Positions 1 to 6,999 are shown, counted from the first letter of the stretch. The stretch is 7,051 bases of DNA from an uncultured bacterium (GCA_937868555.1 CALMNI010000076.1:1-7051), one strand, 5' to 3'. A program made the numbers and translations. The notes: generated by a model from the sequence alone, not told the origin.

Positions 1-4
1 TTTA

Positions 5-33
5 ATTTAAACACTTATGCTTTAAAAAGTCAA
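5..33 (-). promoter_or_regulatory. Possible promoter for a gene left of the window
   Basis: On the minus strand, downstream of the thrS terminator, TTGACT (33-28) is followed by 17 nt and then TTAAAT (10-5), a weak -10 (4 of 6). The -35 and the T-run after it match the thrS promoter, which raises its plausibility. No downstream gene can be seen. Confidence 0.35.
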
Positions 34-40
34 TCCTCAT

Positions 41-68
41 AAAAAAACCGCCCGGAGGCGGTTTTTTT
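41..68. terminator. Bidirectional intrinsic terminator after thrS
   Basis: A perfect 12-bp inverted repeat: seven A plus CCGCC (41-52), loop CGGA (53-56), then GGCGG plus seven T (57-68). It works on paper in both directions. On the minus strand the thrS stop codon TAA (69-67) lies in the A-tract, so two stop-codon bases are also part of the hairpin arm. A convergent gene to the left of the window could share it, but none can be seen in the 40 bases available. Confidence 0.92.
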
Positions 69-1821
69 ATTTTCTCTCTTTGCTCATCCTTATCACACTC
101 TCTATAAATTCCTCTCTATCCCACTCTTTCGCTTCTCGCTCTCCCCGTTCGCGGACAAAAAGTTTTTCAGAATTCATTTCTTTATCACCAATAACAAGCA
201 AGTAGGGAACTTTTTCTTGTGTGGATTTTCTTATCTTATTTCCCACTGTGTCGTTAGCCGTATCCACTTCAACGCGGATGCCCTTCCCCTTCATTTCAGC
301 GGCTAAAGAATGGCAATACTCGCCATGACTTTCCGAAACGGATAAAAGCTTAACTTGGACAGGCGCTAACCATACGGGGAAATTACCCGCATAGTGCTCG
401 ATAAGAATAGACATATAACGCTCTATGGATCCCATAATAGCAGCATGGATCATGACTACGTTCTCATCTCTTCCTTCTGGAGATATGTAGGTCAAATCAA
501 AACGCTGCGGCAAATTAACATCTAGCTGGATAGTCGCAACTTGCCATTCCCGGCCCAAGGAATCAGAAGCCATGAAATCAATTTTGGGACCATAAAACGC
601 TGCTTCGCCAATGCCAATTTCCGGTTCTTCGCCGTGCTCTTCCATAACCATGTCCCGCAATTCCTTTTCCGTCTGCTTCCATAATGCAGGATCGCCCAAG
701 TACGCTTTCATATTTTCCGGATCATGAAAGGAAAGTCGCAAGCGCAAACTAAATCCAACAACGCTATAAAACGCTGTAATAATATGCCAAATCTGCATCA
801 TCTCTTCTTTTACCTGGTCGGGACGGCAAAAAACGTGGGCATCGTCTTGCGTGATGCTGCGCACGCGGGACAAACCAGACATTTCTCCCGATTGTTCATC
901 TCTATACACCATCGTTGTATTAGCATAGCGCTGCGGCAATTCTCTATAGCTCCATTTACGGCGCTTATAAATTTGCGTATGATGCGGACAGTTCATAGGC
1001 TTCATCGCAAAAAAATGCCCTTCGCGCGTTTTGATCGTGAATAATTCATCTTTAAATTTTTCCCAGTGCCCGCTCGTTTCATATAATTCCTTTCTAGTGA
1101 TATGAGGAATTTCCACTTTTTCATACCCGGCGGCCTGCCGCAATTCCCACACATATTCATCAAGTAATAAACGCATCGTCATTCCTTTGGGCGTCCACAA
1201 TGGCAAACCGGAACCGACTAAATCTGAAAAAGTAAACAAATCTAATTCGCGCCCTAATTTACGATGGTCGCGTTTTTCCGCTTCAGCGAGCATATTCAAA
1301 TGAACTGCCAGCGCCTTTCTATCCTCAAACGCTAAACCATAGATACGCGTCAACATTTTATTTTTTTCATCTCCGCGCCAATATGCACCAGCAATCTTAG
1401 TCAATTTGAAACTTTTCGCATCAATTTGCGCGCTATGTTCAACATGCGGTCCTCGACATAAGTCTTCAAAAGCACCAATTTTATAAAAACTCACCATCGT
1501 TTCACCTTGGGCAGCCAACTCTTCTATTATTTCAACTTTGTAGGACTGGCTATGTTCTTTTGCCCATGCCAAGGCATCGGCGATACTCTTTTCTGTGCGT
1601 TCAAAAGGAAGATCGGCCGCAATTAATTCGCGCATGCGGCCTTCAATCGCTTCAAAATCTTCATCGCTCGGCTTGTTACCGATAAAATCAATATCATAAT
1701 ACCAACCATCATCGATAGAAGGGCCGATTGCAAATTTCGCATCCGGATACATTTCTTGAATCACATGCGCCATGATGTGGGATAATGAATGGCGCTTGGT
1801 TGAAAGAGGAAGTTGTTCCAT
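67..1821 (-). CDS. thrS: Threonyl-tRNA synthetase lacking the N-terminal TGS (N1) domain
   Basis: This class II aminoacyl-tRNA synthetase charges tRNA-Thr with threonine in the cytoplasm. It has 584 residues, against about 640 in E. coli, and starts directly in the N2 editing domain. Editing-site residues are H11 and H15 (HSLSH) and C122 and H126 (CRGPH). The catalytic core spans about 190-480, with motif 2 around R307 and motif 3 at GSIERY (R468). The catalytic zinc ligands C278 (MNCPHH), H329 (QDDAH) and H459 (MIH) are all present. The anticodon-binding domain covers about 484-584. The ATG at 1821 is the only reasonable start. The next Met (M17) would remove both editing histidines, and an in-frame TAA at 1876-1878 rules out an N1 domain encoded upstream. 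No Shine-Dalgarno is visible. Odd residue: A460 replaces the Arg that follows the last zinc ligand in E. coli (HRAILGS). Expression is controlled by the T-box leader just upstream. Identification is near certain. Confidence 0.98.
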   Translation of the reverse strand: MEQLPLSTKRHSLSHIMAHVIQEMYPDAKFAIGPSIDDGWYYDIDFIGNKPSDEDFEAIEGRMRELIAADLPFERTEKSIADALAWAKEHSQSYKVEIIEELAAQGETMVSFYKIGAFEDLCRGPHVEHSAQIDAKSFKLTKIAGAYWRGDEKNKMLTRIYGLAFEDRKALAVHLNMLAEAEKRDHRKLGRELDLFTFSDLVGSGLPLWTPKGMTMRLLLDEYVWELRQAAGYEKVEIPHITRKELYETSGHWEKFKDELFTIKTREGHFFAMKPMNCPHHTQIYKRRKWSYRELPQRYANTTMVYRDEQSGEMSGLSRVRSITQDDAHVFCRPDQVKEEMMQIWHIITAFYSVVGFSLRLRLSFHDPENMKAYLGDPALWKQTEKELRDMVMEEHGEEPEIGIGEAAFYGPKIDFMASDSLGREWQVATIQLDVNLPQRFDLTYISPEGRDENVVMIHAAIMGSIERYMSILIEHYAGNFPVWLAPVQVKLLSVSESHGEYCHSLAAEMKGKGIRVEVDTANDTVGNKIRKSTQEKVPYLLVIGDKEMNSEKLFVRERGEREAKEWDREEFIESVIRMSKERK

Positions 1822-1841
1822 ATATGTACAATAATAATTAT

Positions 1842-1897
1842 AAAAAATCCCCGCCTTGATAATAACACAACAACGTTATGTCATTATCAGGACGGGG
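1842..1897 (-). terminator. T-box intrinsic terminator (attenuator) upstream of thrS
   Basis: On the minus strand, CCCCG (1897-1893) pairs with CGGGG (1853-1849). The stem continues through GATAAT/ATTATC and GACATAAC/GTTGTGTT to a GTT loop, giving about 22 pairs with one or two imperfect positions. A run of six U follows at 1847-1842. Its 5' strand contains the 3' half of the antiterminator, so formation depends on tRNA-Thr charging. The ATG of thrS lies 20 nt beyond the U-run. Confidence 0.93.
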
Positions 1898-2015
1898 TAA
1901 GCTTTTCCGCCGCAGCGGGTGAAGGCAAGACCTCGCGGTTCCACCTGATTTTCCCATTACGACAATGGGACGCTCTTTGATTCAGCTTAGTCTGTCGAAA
2001 CAGCTCCTGCACGGA

Positions 2016-2034
2016 CTATAGGTGGTGGCTATAG
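2016..2034 (-). promoter_or_regulatory. Putative specifier hairpin of the T-box, ACC (Thr) in a 7-nt loop
   Basis: Six Watson-Crick pairs (CTATAG with CTATAG) close a 7-nt loop CCACCAC. ACC occupies loop positions 3-5, the same geometry as an anticodon loop, and is fully complementary to anticodon GGU. The A after the codon fits the conserved purine that follows T-box specifiers. A second, overlapping ACC (2023-2021) would use the closing C. The codon agrees with the downstream gene, thrS. That a loop-loop contact with tRNA occurs here is inference. Confidence 0.65.
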
Positions 2035-2054
2035 CAATCGCTGAAGATAGGCTT

Positions 2055-2082
2055 ATTATACGTCTTAAAGAGAAAAAGTCAA
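2055..2082 (-). promoter_or_regulatory. Sigma70-type promoter of the T-box/thrS transcript
   Basis: The -35 box is TTGACT (2082-2077), the spacer is 16 nt, and the -10 box is TATAAT (2060-2055). Predicted +1 is near A2048, just before the first paired base of the leader. The -35 box begins only 6 nt beyond the stop codon of the upstream gene. A leader starting here leaves about 105 nt before the T-box bulge, too little for a canonical stem I. Confidence 0.85.
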
Positions 2083-2088
2083 CGCCAG

Positions 2089-3420
2089 CTATTTTATGCG
2101 TACGTTGATGCGATCCGAGAGCAAAGGAGTCCACGGCCAAAAAGAAGGATGGAAAACTACCTTATACTCTTCTACCCCCTTCAAGCCCTGCAAGTAAGAA
2201 TCAAGTTGAGCTCGTGATAACAAGGTAATTTTAGCTGTATCAATGAGAGAAGCCGCATTGGTTACTGAGGCAGTAGCGGCTGCTTGCGCGCTTATTTCGG
2301 CAATATTTTGGCTTACATCAACGCTACGTAGCGTATATAATGCTTTAGCCGGCTGATCAGACGATACTACTCCTGCATCTGCGGCTGCTTGATCCAAAGC
2401 GGCGGCGGCCTTAGCTTTTAAACTATCGTCATTAAAAGCGACTACCGACACATTCGCTTTAAACGATACAGAAATTTCCGGACGCACATCCCCCGCTTTG
2501 CTATCAACCGTATAACTCACCGAATTCTCATCCAACTGATAGAGCTTTTGATTATACGAAGCATACACTGTTTCAATATCTTGTTGCGCTTTTTCGACTA
2601 AAGCTGCTTTACCGCGGCGAATTGCTTCATCAATATCCGCTTGCGTTACCGATAACTCAGCTTTTTCCTTATAGCTTACTTCGTTCGCTTTAGCCTGGGC
2701 ATAAATTTTATCCTGTAGTCCAGCCCATAGGCCCGGAATAGTTAACCGAGAATCAGCGAGGGTAAAAGACGGATCATTGATCCCATCCGCATATACTTCG
2801 GCCGAAACTGACCCGCCCGCTGGTACGAGGACCGAATTACGCAAGCGCAAAATCTGTCCGTCAGAAGTTTGCAAACGGGTTGTTGCAACAAGCGGCTGGT
2901 CTTTAGTATACGTATTAATAATTTCAACTTTCCCGCTCACCTCAGCTCCACTCACCGTCTTTTCAGTAGCGGGAGAAGTTTGCGTATATTCAACAGTCAT
3001 TTCACGAACTAATCCCAAAACGCCATCATCAGGCACGTCATAGCTTTCAGGCCTGTCATATACTTTGAATATTGTTTGAGCTTCTACGGTTGTTGCGCGG
3101 GGACTTACCGTAATATCAACTTTTACTAAAGAAATATAAGCGACGGCGGCAAGAGCAATCAGACTCAAAATGACAAATGTAAGAGCGATACGCCTATATA
3201 AGACAAAGGGCCAGCGAACAGAGTCATTTATTTTCTGCTCAATCGTTTGCCGAACAAGCGGCTCATCATAAATGGGAGCAGGCTGCATGGGCGATAAATC
3301 TATCACATGCTCCACCGGAGTAACAATTGATTTTTTACTCCGCTTAACTTTAATTTCGCCAGAAATATTTTTCTGGCGCGGTTTTGCAACCTTAATTTTT
3401 TTTTCTTTTCCTTCAACCAT
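2089..3420 (-). CDS. Single-pass membrane protein with large extracytoplasmic region, unknown function (CPR type)
   Basis: The function is unknown. Visible in the 443 residues are a Lys/Arg-rich N-terminal tail (about 1-32), a Pro-containing linker, one hydrophobic membrane segment at about 79-99 preceded by YRR, and then about 340 residues without another membrane span. Positive charge before the helix implies N-inside topology with the C-terminal part outside. The exported part looks beta-rich near 100-245, including VSGKVEIINTY, LQTSDGQILRL and LTIPGLW. An Ala/Gln/Glu-rich, probably helical stretch follows at about 250-290, and an Ala-rich one at about 335-390. The C-terminus, around EYKVVFHPSFWPW, ends in a short strand. 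From memory, this layout (GKV.I.N.Y, TPDG..FR, TIPG, final F.P.W) resembles Parcubacteria membrane proteins that pipelines call hypothetical or baseplate J-like. No phage genes lie nearby, so a true baseplate role is not supported. It has its own promoter 6-13 nt upstream of the ATG and no Shine-Dalgarno. Confidence 0.9.
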   Translation of the reverse strand: MVEGKEKKIKVAKPRQKNISGEIKVKRSKKSIVTPVEHVIDLSPMQPAPIYDEPLVRQTIEQKINDSVRWPFVLYRRIALTFVILSLIALAAVAYISLVKVDITVSPRATTVEAQTIFKVYDRPESYDVPDDGVLGLVREMTVEYTQTSPATEKTVSGAEVSGKVEIINTYTKDQPLVATTRLQTSDGQILRLRNSVLVPAGGSVSAEVYADGINDPSFTLADSRLTIPGLWAGLQDKIYAQAKANEVSYKEKAELSVTQADIDEAIRRGKAALVEKAQQDIETVYASYNQKLYQLDENSVSYTVDSKAGDVRPEISVSFKANVSVVAFNDDSLKAKAAAALDQAAADAGVVSSDQPAKALYTLRSVDVSQNIAEISAQAAATASVTNAASLIDTAKITLLSRAQLDSYLQGLKGVEEYKVVFHPSFWPWTPLLSDRINVRIK

Positions 3421-3432
3421 ATATATGGTTGT

Positions 3433-3461
3433 ATTATACGGCAGTAAAACGAAAAAGACAA
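3433..3461 (-). promoter_or_regulatory. Sigma70-type promoter of the 443-aa membrane protein gene
   Basis: TTGTCT (3461-3456), a 17-nt spacer and TATAAT (3438-3433). The predicted start near A3426 leaves only about 6 nt before the ATG at 3420, so the transcript would be nearly leaderless. The sequence closely parallels the thrS promoter: both have TTGNCTTTTTC after the -35 start and CGTATAAT at the -10. Confidence 0.75.
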
Positions 3462-3477
3462 ATTAATTTAAAGCGAT

Positions 3478-6400
3478 TTACAAAATCTGAACCATGCCCG
3501 ACAGCTGCTCTCGCAAGCGCTGGAGCAATGAAGGCTGTTTGTCGACACTATAATCGGTTTCAATGATGCGCTCGCCTTGCTCGGAGATAATTTTTAAATA
3601 CACTCGATGCGATCCGGGGTACTCCTTTAAGAGTGAGCGCAAGGCATCGGCAATGCCGGCTAAGTGAGCGTGATTAATTGCTAATTTTAACGTTTCAGGT
3701 ACCGCCGCCGCTCTATATGAAAGCGGTTGCGGTTTGCCTATACGCGCCGGGGAAGATTTTGAAAATTCTCGAATGGCGATGCTCGCATTTTCCGGAGTCA
3801 ATTCAACCGCCCTATTAGCCAATAATTTTAATTGTCCGTCTTTATCAGAAACAGTACCTTGGCATAAAATAATTTTTCCCTCCTGCCATATCAAAGGATT
3901 CTCAGTCAACAGTTTAGGGAACACAATAACCTCAATGGTTGCGCCGTCTTCAAGCTTTACAAACAGCATTGTTTCATTTTTGCGGGTAAGAATTTTCTTT
4001 ATAATCGTTATAACGCCGGCAACAACTATCTCTCTATTAACCAGTGATTGACTAAGCTCAGACAAGGGCGTTGAGCAGTGAGCAACTTGCGCCCTATACT
4101 CGGCAAAAGGATGCTCGGTAATATAGAGCCCGAGTAATTCTTTTTCCCATGCCAATTTATCTCGGCGCCCAGCCTCTGGCGCTGGGGACAATTTAATATC
4201 ACGCCCTTCTTCAATTCCGGCGATAGCAAACAAGCTAACCTGTCGGCTCGCCTTGCGTACGCTTATTTCCTTGTGGAAATTTATCATGGTCTCAAGATTG
4301 GATAAGAGCATTCCCCTTTCGCCCAAGCTATCGAGGGCTCCGCTTTTAATTAAACTTTCTAAAGACTTGCGATTCAAATCTTTATCTTCAATGCGCTCCA
4401 GTAAATCAGTAACGCTTTTAAAAGGTCCCCCGGCTTTGCGTTCACGAATAATGGTTTCAGCAATATGCTCACCGACATTTTTAATAGCTTTCAAGCCAAA
4501 ACGTATCATTTTGCTATCTTCATGGGCGACAACCGTATTATTCGCCGTCCCGCTCGTTACGACCGTAAAATTATCAAAGGATTGATTAACATCAGGCTGT
4601 TGAATCTCAAGACCCATATTGCGGCATTCTTCAATTTCAATAGCAATACGATCACTATTCTGCTGATCTGATGTTAACAGCGCCGCCATGAATTCTACCG
4701 GAAAATTCGCTTTCAAATAGGCTGTTTGATAGCCGACCATCGCATAGCACGCCGCATGAGAGCGGTTAAAACCATAGCCGGCAAATGGCTCAATGAAAGA
4801 AAAAATTTCCTGACCAAGCTTAACTGAAAGGCCATTCTTAACGCAGCCCTCAATAAACTTTTCCTTTTGTTCGGCTAACAATTTAGGAATTTTTTTTCCT
4901 ACTGCTTTACGCAATACATCGGCTTCTGCCATGGTAAAACCGGCAACCGCTTTAGCAATTTCCATGACCTGCTCTTGGTAAATAGCGACGCCATAGGTAA
5001 TATTTAAAATCGGTTCTAATTTCTTATGCAAATACTGGGTTTTTTTGCGGGCATGTTTTCCAGCAATATAATCGGGAATCCACTCCATTGGACCCGGGCG
5101 GTATAAAGCAACCATAGCGACAATATCTTCAAATTCGCTTGGTTTTAATTCCTTAAGATAGCGCTTCATGCCGCTTGATTCAAATTGGAATACGCCGGTT
5201 GTTTCTCCGGCTTGAAACAAATCATAGGTCTTCTTGTCATCAAGCGGGATCTTATCCATATCTAATTCTATCCCTCGTGTATTTTTAATAATAGCAATTG
5301 CTGATTCAATGATCGTTAAGTTAGAAAGTCCCAAAAAGTCCATTTTCAACAAACCTAAATCTTCAATAGGGTGCAAAGAGTATTGAGATACCAAGCTTTT
5401 ATCCGAAGTTGAGGCAAACTGAATGGGAACGTGATCAGTTAAAGGATTTTTTGTGATAAGAACGCCACAAGCATGCACAGAACAATGCCGGGCTACGCCT
5501 TCAAGTTTTAAAGCATAATCAATAATTCTACGCGCTTCCGGTTCGGCATACATCGCTTTTAATTCCGGAGAACGAGCCAAAGCATCTTTTAACTTCATCA
5601 ATGCCGGAATTGCCTTGGAAAGCTTATCGCAATAATCGTAGGGATAATTAAGAACTCGGCCGACATCGCGTACTGCTGCCCGAGCGGCCATAGTTCCAAA
5701 GGTAATGATTTGAGCAACGTGATCGCTACCGTATTTATTTTGCACATATTCTAATACTTCGCCGCGACGAGTATCGGCAAAGTCTAGGTCAATATCCGGC
5801 ATGGAAATACGATCCGGGTTAAGGAAACGTTCAAACACTAAATTATAATGAATGGGGCACAAGTTGGTTATACCGATAAGATAGCAAACCAGCGAACCGG
5901 CGGCTGATCCGCGTCCCGGTCCAACGATAATATGTTGCTCTTTGGCCCAGTTAACAAAATCAGCAACAATTAAGAAATATGAGGGCCAACCCATTTTTGC
6001 AATAACTTCAAGCTCATAATCCATACGCTGCTGGTATAGAGGATCCATTTCTTCGATTGTTTTTCCATAGCGCTTTGTAAAGCCGGCAATGGCCATTTCG
6101 CGCAGATACGAATTTCCATCATATCCTTCCGGAACTTCAAAATATGGCAGCTGCACTTTCCCTAATTCCAAATTAACGTCTACTGACTCAGCTAAGGCAA
6201 CCGTATTTTCAATCGCTTCGGGAACATGCGCAAAGGCTTTGGCAATAGCATTTCCCGGCTTCAGTGAATAATTGACACCGAGCATAGACATGCGGTTTGT
6301 GTCTTCTTTTTTGGCTTTATTTTGCAAACATAACAAAATATCCTGCGCCTCATCATCTTCTGAGCGCAAATAGTGTACGTCGTTCGTTACGATTAAGGGA

Positions 6401-6999
6401 AGATTTACTTCTTTAGAAATCTCAATCAATATTTCATTAAGCTTGATTTGGTCGGGAATTTCCGGATGGTCCTGCAACTCTAAATAAAAATTGCCTTCGC
6501 CGAATAAATCTCTATAGGCTTGAATTTTTTCCAAAGCTTGCTGCCGCTTACCGGCTAATAACAAGCGCGGAATTTCTCCGGCTAAACAAGAGCTGGTTGC
6601 AATGACGCCTTCAGCATGCTGGGCTAAAATTTCCCAATCTATGCGCGGCTTATAATAATATCCCTCAACATGAGCGATAGACGTCAATTTTACTAAATTG
6701 TGGTAACCGGTGTTGTTTTTTGCGAGCAAGACAAGGTGATAGTAATTGCGTTCTCCCGGGCGAATGGTTCTATCATGACGCGAACCGGGTGTAATGTAGG
6801 CTTCAACGCCGATGATGGGTTTAATCCCCTCTTTACGGCATTTTTCGTAAAATTCAATAGCGCCGTACATAACGCCGTGATCGGTTAAGGCAACCGCCGG
6901 GGCGCCATCTGCCTTGGCGGCTTCAATTAAATCATCGATTTTAGTAAGACCGTCCAAAAGCGAATAATGGCTATGGACGTGGAGGTGGACGAAGGTCAT
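3478..6999 (-). CDS. dnaE: DNA polymerase III alpha subunit (DnaE1 type) with complete PHP metal site
   Basis: This is the replicative C-family polymerase catalysing chromosomal DNA synthesis, with 1173 residues against 1160 in E. coli. The N-terminal PHP domain (about 1-280) keeps all nine residues matching the metal ligands of proofreading DnaE1 enzymes: H7, H9, D16, H41, E66, H88, C138, D207 and H209. The palm holds the catalytic Asp cluster PDIDLDF (D402, D404, D406) and D554 in KMDFLGL. PGRGSAAGS (361-369) and LYRPGPMEW (632-640) are further family signatures. A helix-hairpin-helix region lies near 835-900, a clamp-binding motif QVSLF at 920-924, an OB fold at about 990-1065, and a C-terminal domain at about 1095-1173 in the position of the tau-binding region. 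The ATG at 6999 sits where DnaE proteins normally begin, directly before FVHLHVHS. There is no Shine-Dalgarno. The frame is intact with a TAA stop. No separate exonuclease gene is in the window. Confidence 0.98.
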   Translation of the reverse strand: MTFVHLHVHSHYSLLDGLTKIDDLIEAAKADGAPAVALTDHGVMYGAIEFYEKCRKEGIKPIIGVEAYITPGSRHDRTIRPGERNYYHLVLLAKNNTGYHNLVKLTSIAHVEGYYYKPRIDWEILAQHAEGVIATSSCLAGEIPRLLLAGKRQQALEKIQAYRDLFGEGNFYLELQDHPEIPDQIKLNEILIEISKEVNLPLIVTNDVHYLRSEDDEAQDILLCLQNKAKKEDTNRMSMLGVNYSLKPGNAIAKAFAHVPEAIENTVALAESVDVNLELGKVQLPYFEVPEGYDGNSYLREMAIAGFTKRYGKTIEEMDPLYQQRMDYELEVIAKMGWPSYFLIVADFVNWAKEQHIIVGPGRGSAAGSLVCYLIGITNLCPIHYNLVFERFLNPDRISMPDIDLDFADTRRGEVLEYVQNKYGSDHVAQIITFGTMAARAAVRDVGRVLNYPYDYCDKLSKAIPALMKLKDALARSPELKAMYAEPEARRIIDYALKLEGVARHCSVHACGVLITKNPLTDHVPIQFASTSDKSLVSQYSLHPIEDLGLLKMDFLGLSNLTIIESAIAIIKNTRGIELDMDKIPLDDKKTYDLFQAGETTGVFQFESSGMKRYLKELKPSEFEDIVAMVALYRPGPMEWIPDYIAGKHARKKTQYLHKKLEPILNITYGVAIYQEQVMEIAKAVAGFTMAEADVLRKAVGKKIPKLLAEQKEKFIEGCVKNGLSVKLGQEIFSFIEPFAGYGFNRSHAACYAMVGYQTAYLKANFPVEFMAALLTSDQQNSDRIAIEIEECRNMGLEIQQPDVNQSFDNFTVVTSGTANNTVVAHEDSKMIRFGLKAIKNVGEHIAETIIRERKAGGPFKSVTDLLERIEDKDLNRKSLESLIKSGALDSLGERGMLLSNLETMINFHKEISVRKASRQVSLFAIAGIEEGRDIKLSPAPEAGRRDKLAWEKELLGLYITEHPFAEYRAQVAHCSTPLSELSQSLVNREIVVAGVITIIKKILTRKNETMLFVKLEDGATIEVIVFPKLLTENPLIWQEGKIILCQGTVSDKDGQLKLLANRAVELTPENASIAIREFSKSSPARIGKPQPLSYRAAAVPETLKLAINHAHLAGIADALRSLLKEYPGSHRVYLKIISEQGERIIETDYSVDKQPSLLQRLREQLSGMVQIL

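Larger units (their letters stand above)
1842..2048 (-). promoter_or_regulatory. T-box riboswitch (threonine) with specifier in a hairpin terminal loop
   Basis: This thrS leader senses uncharged tRNA-Thr and chooses between antitermination and termination. Reading 5' to 3' on the minus strand, a closing helix pairs TTCAGC (2045-2040) with GCTGAA (1986-1981). It encloses a hairpin CTATAG (2034-2029)/CTATAG (2021-2016) with loop CCACCAC, in which ACC (Thr) at 2026-2024 is followed by A. Also enclosed is a small CTGT-TTCG-ACAG hairpin (2003-1992). Stem III pairs TCCCATT (1970-1964) with AATGGGA (1958-1952). The antiterminator A1 helix pairs ATCAGG (1949-1944) with CCTGAT (1891-1886). Its bulge is TGGAACC (1943-1937), and A2 pairs GCG (1936-1934) with CGT (1894-1892). 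The 3' strands of A1 and A2 lie inside the terminator stem, so the two folds exclude each other. The T-box core and the threonine match are strong. The unusual upstream fold is hand-derived and less certain. Confidence 0.93.

Noticed and set aside
724..1044. Plus-strand open frame of 106 codons opposite thrS
   Set aside because: It lies wholly inside the strongly conserved catalytic region of thrS and shows no recognisable domain, so it is an antisense shadow.
1989..1995. ACA and ACT, also threonine codons, in the 3' part of the T-box upstream domain as alternative specifiers
   Set aside because: ACA lies in the stem of the CTGT-TTCG-ACAG hairpin. ACT (followed by A) lies in a possible junction strand and cannot be fully excluded, but ACC centred in a 7-nt loop and fully complementary to GGU is the better candidate.
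2742..3043. Short open frames on both strands inside the membrane-protein gene
   Set aside because: They overlap a continuous 443-codon frame with clear topology and promoter; nothing supports independent expression.
2089..3420. Phage baseplate J protein and hence a prophage or contractile injection system
   Set aside because: The similarity is only to loosely labelled CPR proteins, the N-terminal membrane anchor does not suit a baseplate part, and neighbours are housekeeping genes.
3421..3477. Terminator between dnaE and the membrane-protein gene
   Set aside because: The gap has only a short AT palindrome (AAATTAATTT) and no GC-rich hairpin with a U-run.
3734..4671. Several plus-strand and alternative-frame open frames of 67-110 codons within dnaE
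   Set aside because: All overlap the intact dnaE frame and have low-complexity, unrecognisable translations and no promoter or ribosome-binding context.
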